From NCBI GenBank assembly GCA_003024985.2, contig PXIH01S0000741.1: 11,120 bases of DNA. The stretch is one strand, 5' to 3'. Position numbers and translations under genes: made by a program. The notes under the pieces were generated by a model. It had not been told where the DNA came from. It ran no database searches and worked only from the letters and a program-made list of their open reading frames with translations. Source of the DNA: Euperipatoides rowelli (lineage: Eukaryota > Onychophora > Udeonychophora > Euonychophora > Peripatopsidae). How positions within the stretch are numbered: the stretch's first letter is position 1; every line of letters begins with the position of its first letter. Shown in pieces: positions 7,937 through 11,120 of this stretch.

Positions 7937-8162
7937 TAGAATGTTGAAAAGGTAAAATGAGTGGGCCATAAGGGTGACTAAGCTGTGTGCCTGCAAGGCT
8001 ATGATTGTAAATGTCCGTGCTTTGGAATGGTGTTCAAAAGCATGGTTGCTTGACAATATAGCGGGTGAGTTGGGGGGTGGGGATAACCATTCAATTTGCG
8101 TGGAATGTTTACCTCCAAAGTCAGGTGCTTGAGGCCCACTCATTTACCTTTTCTCAATCTAA
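7937..8162. mobile_element. MITE-like or foldback element with about 30-bp terminal inverted repeats
   Basis: The left arm (7937-7967) contains gaaaaggtaaaatgagtgggcc. The right arm (8133-8162), reversed, contains gaaaaggtaaatgagtgggcc, and the outer parts also agree (tagaatgttg versus tagattgag). The arms match except for a one-base gap and a few outer changes. The interior of about 165 bases includes a G-rich stretch (tgagttggggggtggggat, 8066-8084) and no convincing coding. The size and structure fit a non-autonomous DNA transposon. I could not find an obvious target-site duplication, so a simple foldback repeat is also possible. Confidence 0.5.
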
Positions 8163-8260
8163 TCGATGAGATATATCTATTATGACATTCTCGTTTTAGT
8201 ATTTTTATATGGACCGGAAGTGATGAGATGTCCTATGATTGTGAACTTTAAATATTTGTA

Positions 8261-8298
8261 AATAAACTGTATAGACTAAATTAAAAAAAAAAAAAAAA
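8261..8298 (+). other. Polyadenylation signal followed by A16, possible retroposed 3' end
   Basis: AATAAA at 8261-8266 is followed 16 bases later by an uninterrupted run of 16 A (8283-8298). A genomic A-tract at cleavage distance from a poly(A) signal is the usual scar of reverse-transcribed RNA (SINE, LINE 3' end or processed transcript). No coding sequence or tRNA-like head is visible upstream. A chance A-run or a real plus-strand gene end are alternatives. Confidence 0.4.
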
Positions 8299-8338
8299 TA
8301 CGTGTTTTACATACTGACTTTACGTATTTATTTGAGCG

Positions 8339-8610
8339 TTAATGACGACGTATGAAGCTGATAATTTACAGGTATGATGTCATACACATCTCCTATGATC
8401 GTCCCAAATATTAATGACGTGTGACATCATGGCAGTGTGGTAAAAATCGACTAAAAGTTAAGTCTTTTGAGAATTAATTTGCATATCTTAATGATGATGT
8501 ATCGAGCTGAAAATTTACAGGCATGATGTCATACAGGTCTCTTATGATCATGACAAATATTGAGGTCCTGTGATGTCATGGGTGGGTGTGGCACTGTGGT
8601 AAAAAATCGA
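8339..8610. repeat. Two tandem copies of a roughly 115-bp unit (149-159 bp spacing)
   Basis: Copy 1 (8339-8450) and copy 2 (8488-8610) share, in order, ttaatga-ga-g, gagctga-aatttacagg-atgatgtcatac, tctc(t/c)tatgat, caaatatt, the tga-gtcatgg region, ca-tgtggtaaaaa and atcga. The offset is 149 bases at the start and 159 at the end because copy 2 has an extra gtgggtgtgg-like insert. Each copy carries two CRE-like octamers. No coding is apparent. Confidence 0.75.
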
Positions 8611-8999
8611 AAAATTTCTGATTCATGAAAAGTATACTGGAACGAGAATGGGAATAAGAATGAGAACAAGAACTCAAAAAATTCGAAGTGGGTGGGGCAT
8701 CTATCCCATCATGCATCATAATGAGAGTGAGAACGACAACAGGAATGAGAACAGGAACAAGAACTTGAAAAATTAGAAGTGGGTGGGCCATTTATCCCAT
8801 CATGCATCATAATGAAAGTGAGAATGAGAATGGTAATGAGAACAGGAACAAGAATGGGAGTGAGAATGAGAATGAGATGTCCCATCATGCATCATATGAC
8901 ATCATAGGACCACATATAGGCATAAAAATGAGAACAAGAGTGATAATGAGAACAAGAACAATAATGAGTGAGATATACATCATGCATCATGTGATGTCA
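8375..8999. promoter_or_regulatory. Cluster of six CRE/ATF-like octamers TGATGTCA / TGACATCA
   Basis: Exact octamers occur at 8375-8382, 8422-8429, 8524-8531, 8571-8578, 8897-8904 and 8992-8999, with a TGACGT half at 8415-8420. They are one base from the palindromic CREB site TGACGTCA and are of the kind bound by bZIP (ATF/CREB/AP-1) proteins. Four of them belong to the tandem duplication, so they are not independent events, but the last two lie in a different repeat. Regulatory use is inference. Confidence 0.3.
8636..8990. repeat. GARAAY-like hexamer arrays alternating with a catcatgcatcat block
   Basis: Runs of six-base words such as gagaat, gagaac, aagaac, aggaac occur at 8640-8672, 8721-8764, 8811-8877 and 8926-8970. 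Each run is followed by the 13-mer catcatgcatcat at 8707-8719, 8798-8810, 8883-8895 and 8978-8990 (spacings 91, 85 and 95). The first two runs also share a gggtgggscat-tatccc link. This is a higher-order satellite of about 90 bp built from a hexamer array and a constant block. Frames through it give repetitive Asn/Glu-rich translations that are products of the repeat, not a gene. Confidence 0.85.
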
Positions 9000-9025
9000 T
9001 ATGCCCATATTTGGGCATAAATACA
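9000..9025 (+). promoter_or_regulatory. Palindrome containing a CArG-type box, next to a TATA-like sequence
   Basis: TATGCCCA-tatt-TGGGCATA (9000-9019) is a perfect 8-bp inverted repeat. Its centre, CCATATTTGG (9005-9014), fits the SRF/MADS CArG consensus CC(A/T)6GG. It overlaps cataaataca (9016-9025), which resembles a TATA box, and follows directly after the last CRE-like octamer. Downstream, caggaagt (9051-9058) resembles an ETS site and ccatcttg occurs twice (9062-9069, 9097-9104), as in YY1-type elements. This arrangement resembles a core promoter, but no gene is visible in the next 2 kb and a repeat-derived origin is likely. Confidence 0.25.
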
Positions 9026-9029
9026 GCCT

Positions 9030-9640
9030 AAACCTACAAAAAAACACAAACAGGAAGTCAGCCATCTTGGATTTTCAAACTAAAAAATTCGGCCACCATC
9101 TTGAAAAGACCCGGATTGTTTTCGAAAGCACACTTTCTATCGACTAATGTCTAACCTTTTCTACCTCACTCTCACATTATTCTCAATAAGGAAAAAAATA
9201 AAAAAAAACATTCAACATGTGTCTATCATCATAAAAATCATTTTAAAATATTAAAATGGTTCAAATCAAATCCAATTTTAAATATTTCTCAATGGATTTT
9301 AACGAATATTTGTTCTTTTTACTCTACTCTTTATTTTATTTTCTAAGAGTATTTTAAATAAAACATTTTTATGCACTAAAAAATGCTTAAAAACAAGTTA
9401 TCTAATAAAGATTTATGAAATTATATTTTTATTTTATTATAAAATATNTATGAAATTATATTTTTATTTTATTATAAAATATAAATAAAAAATGGAAAGA
9501 AAAAAAATGTAATCAAGCAAAATGAAAACTCACAAAGACGATAATCTTTTTTTTTTTAAATTACGGTAAGGTAAACATGACGAGCGGTTAAAAATTGAAA
9601 TCTGTTATTCCTCTTTTATGTTTCGTAGCAGCCTTTTTTT
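9030..9640. other. AT-rich stretch without genes
   Basis: Apart from the 34-bp duplication around an N (9414-9482), there are only A/T homopolymers and short A/T words; all six frames are short. Confidence 0.6.
9414..9482. repeat. Exact 34-bp direct repeat separated by a single N
   Basis: The 34 bases at 9414-9447 are repeated without change at 9449-9482, with only the N at 9448 between them. An ambiguous base exactly at the junction of a perfect duplication suggests two overlapping read ends that were joined rather than merged, so the second copy may not exist in the genome. Confidence 0.85.
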
Positions 9641-9645
9641 TGGTG

Positions 9646-9732
9646 TTTACAGTCCTAACCTTACCACAACCCTGAACCCTAACTCCAACTACGTATTAAA
9701 CCCACTTTTTGATGATGAAGGGGTGAAATAAT
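9646..9732 (+). repeat. Dispersed repeat copy A (inverted partner at 10573-10631)
   Basis: Bases 9646-9681 match the reverse complement of 10596-10631 at 33 of 36 positions, including tttacagtc, aacctta and aaccctgaacccta. A second block, ggggtgaaataat (9720-9732), also recurs in the partner in the same relative order (10573-10586 reversed). The same order of two blocks shows a shared repeat family rather than a chance hairpin. The telomere-like ccctgaaccctaac is part of it. Confidence 0.65.
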
Positions 9733-9739
9733 CCATTTT

Positions 9740-10395
9740 TGATCGATTTTGATAATTTTGATAACTTCTGAAAAATCTACCGTAATGACAAAAATATATG
9801 CACAGATGTTAAAAACACGGTAAAAGTTTCAATCGTTAACCGCTTCTGTAAACATGACTCATTTTTAGTAGACATTTGTTTAAATAAATTAAACAAAAAG
9901 GACAGCTGCAGGTAAGAACTCTGCCTCTAAAAGATTTCTGGAGAAAGGCTGTATAGTGTTCATCTATTGTTTTCGTATCAAGCCTGAGAATCTATTTGAG
10001 TTTGACATCACTTCCTAGTGACAAAGTTTATTTTCATGACTTCTCACTCAGTGAATGTTTTTAAAAATGAAATATCTTAAGTTTTACGTTAATCAATGAT
10101 TTTTTTTTTTTACATGTTAACAGTAATTGGTTTAGGAAAGAAAATGCAAAGAAGTTTATTACCAAATTTTAACTTTTCTTTTTTTTTTTTTAAACGCTTT
10201 TTCTTTTTCTTTTTTTTAATGCCATGTCGCCGAATAATTATCTTTAATTAATAAAATCAGCGTGAAAGCTATAAAGTTTAGAAATTATTTTTATTATTTG
10301 AAAGATTTTTGAGTAAATTAAGGATTAGAAACAGATTTTGATTATACTTATTTTTGACATTAACTGACACAGAATTAAATAATTAAAAAAAACGT
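9740..10395. other. Gene-free AT-rich stretch
   Basis: It contains long T-runs (10099-10110, 10179-10192, 10200-10218) and no frame or repeat structure I can support. Confidence 0.6.
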
Positions 10396-10397
10396 TG

Positions 10398-10482
10398 TTA
10401 CTTGTGTTTCCAGGCCCTGGCATTATTATAATTTGCAAGGGCCTGGCCCTGGTAGGCCCGGATCTAGCTACGCCACTGATCG
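10398..10482 (-). mobile_element. Possible end of an hAT-like DNA transposon or derived repeat
   Basis: Read on the minus strand, 10482-10466 is tCAGTGGCGTAGCTAGA, a sequence start that I associate with the ends of widespread invertebrate hAT-type or MITE repeats. It is followed by a GC-rich, partly self-complementary stretch (gggcctaccagggccaggccc, and ccagggcctgg about 20 bases further on) that stands out from its AT-rich surroundings. No second end with the matching inverted sequence was found to the left, so this is a fragment at best. Confidence 0.35.
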
Positions 10483-10511
10483 TAGGTATTCCTTCCGTAC
10501 ATACACACCTG

Positions 10512-10585
10512 TATATGATCGGCACTCAGCAAAATATTATTTGACCACTATATGATCGGTGCTCAGCAAAATATTATTTCACCTC
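10512..10585. repeat. 37-bp tandem duplication
   Basis: Two copies (10512-10548, 10549-10585) start tatatgatcgg and contain ctcagcaaaatattattt. They differ at four positions. The second runs straight into dispersed repeat copy B, so the pair is probably internal to that repeat family. Confidence 0.8.
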
Positions 10586-10631
10586 TAGATTATCCTAGGG
10601 TTCAGGGTTATGTTAAGGTTGGGACTGTAAA
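10573..10631 (-). repeat. Dispersed repeat copy B, inverted relative to 9646-9732
   Basis: This carries the same two blocks as copy A in reverse order and strand, with a shorter middle. The two copies are about 0.95 kb apart and could pair as a long-range inverted repeat. Confidence 0.65.
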
Positions 10632-10639
10632 GAAAGTAT

Positions 10640-11120
10640 ACTAAAATTGGCGCAAAAAAATACTATTTCCACAAGCTGCTATATTTGAAATGCATATATA
10701 TGTTATATGCAAGTGTGTATGTACGGAGTAATACCGTAATCGTAATATATGTTGAAAAATTGCTAGATTCATTTTTCAAACAAATCCAAAAAAATATTTC
10801 CTAGTTTCAAACCGGTGACCTCGGGATCGTAGGCAGTGTCGTGTGAGTCAATGATATTATAATTTATTTCTTAAATAGGTCTATAAGTAGGCTAATATGC
10901 AGGGTCATAGCTGGGTTGAAATGTAAGATAGAGCATCATAAATTTCAAGTTTGGTTTTTTGGTAAACTTTTTTTTTGGCTTTTAACTTTTCTGAAGGTAG
11001 GGAGGGCATGGTCATTGTAAAGGCAGTGCAATGCCTCTACACTTGCGATTTCTTATGAATTATCAGTTTATTTTTTAAGTCGCTGAATCCTTCACACTTA
11101 ATTTTAGGTCTATATTTTTT
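10640..11120. other. No gene seen; contains only a SINE-like fragment
   Basis: The six frames are short and no array is present. The only item of note is the tRNA-like fragment at about 10800-10845. Confidence 0.55.
10800..10845 (-). repeat. tRNA-like SINE remnant (B-box side only)
   Basis: On the minus strand, 10835-10800 reads like the 3' half of a tRNA-derived SINE head: tacgatcccgaggtcacc leads into GGTTTGAAAC (10813-10804), close to the RNA polymerase III B box GGTTCGANNC. The T-arm pairing is poor and no A box is seen at the expected distance upstream, so it is a decayed or partial copy. It is the only GC-rich island in its neighbourhood. Confidence 0.35.

Noticed and set aside
7925-8143. 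72-codon minus-strand frame
   Set aside because: It coincides with the inverted-repeat element and shows no domain.
8802-9020. Asn/Glu-rich plus-strand frame
   Set aside because: It is a translation of the hexamer satellite; repeats of multiples of three or six keep a frame open by chance.
9661-9685. Telomeric repeat
   Set aside because: ccctgaaccctaac is not a run of TTAGGG-type units; it recurs as part of a dispersed repeat at 10596-10631.
10325-10525. 66-codon minus-strand frame
   Set aside because: It crosses the transposon-like GC-rich end and AT-rich DNA, with no conserved feature.

Overview
This is AT-rich eukaryotic DNA, most likely from an invertebrate animal. It has long introns-or-intergenic-style stretches, satellite-like repeats, short transposon traces and a poly(A) tract. 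It contains no bacterial gene layout and no intact host gene that I can recognise. Single N bases at 5423, 5425 and 9448 show a draft assembly.

The left 6.6 kb holds a decayed protein-primed virus-like element of the Polinton/Maverick-adintovirus kind, all on the minus strand. In minus-strand order there is a low-complexity Pro/Lys/Thr reading frame (6660-6295), then a tandem-duplicated disordered segment (about 6284-5770) leading into a near full-length family B DNA polymerase with an exonuclease domain and an endonuclease VII-like zinc module (to 2253). A repeat-rich spacer with hairpins follows (2250-1270). Then come a packaging ATPase of the FtsK/HerA/A32 type (1268-636), a small basic core/membrane-active protein with a GGFLPGLL motif (654-331), and the start of another conserved small gene that runs off the left edge (331-1). 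Every one of these genes carries frameshifts, stop codons or both, so this is a fossil or a badly sequenced copy. The gene order and the overlaps between the three small genes are preserved. Together the genes would have replicated a linear genome (polymerase) and packed it into a capsid (ATPase, core protein). No capsid, integrase or protease gene is visible; they would lie beyond the left edge or have been lost.

The spacer between polymerase and ATPase holds two unusual structures: a 35-bp tandem repeat of hairpins (1880-2054), and two adjacent stem-loops (1405-1452), one of which fits the animal histone-mRNA 3' stem-loop consensus in the polymerase-sense orientation.

The right 4.5 kb (6800-11120) has no recognisable gene. 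It holds a degenerate 50-60 bp repeat, a MITE-like inverted-repeat element (7937-8162), a polyadenylation signal followed by A16 (8261-8298), and a 149-159 bp tandem duplication. It also has six exact TGATGTCA/TGACATCA octamers, arrays of GARAAY-like hexamers with an interspersed catcatgcatcat block, and a palindromic CArG-like box next to a TATA-like sequence. Further right are an exact 34-bp duplication around an N, an inverted pair of dispersed repeats, a possible hAT-type end and a tRNA-like SINE remnant.
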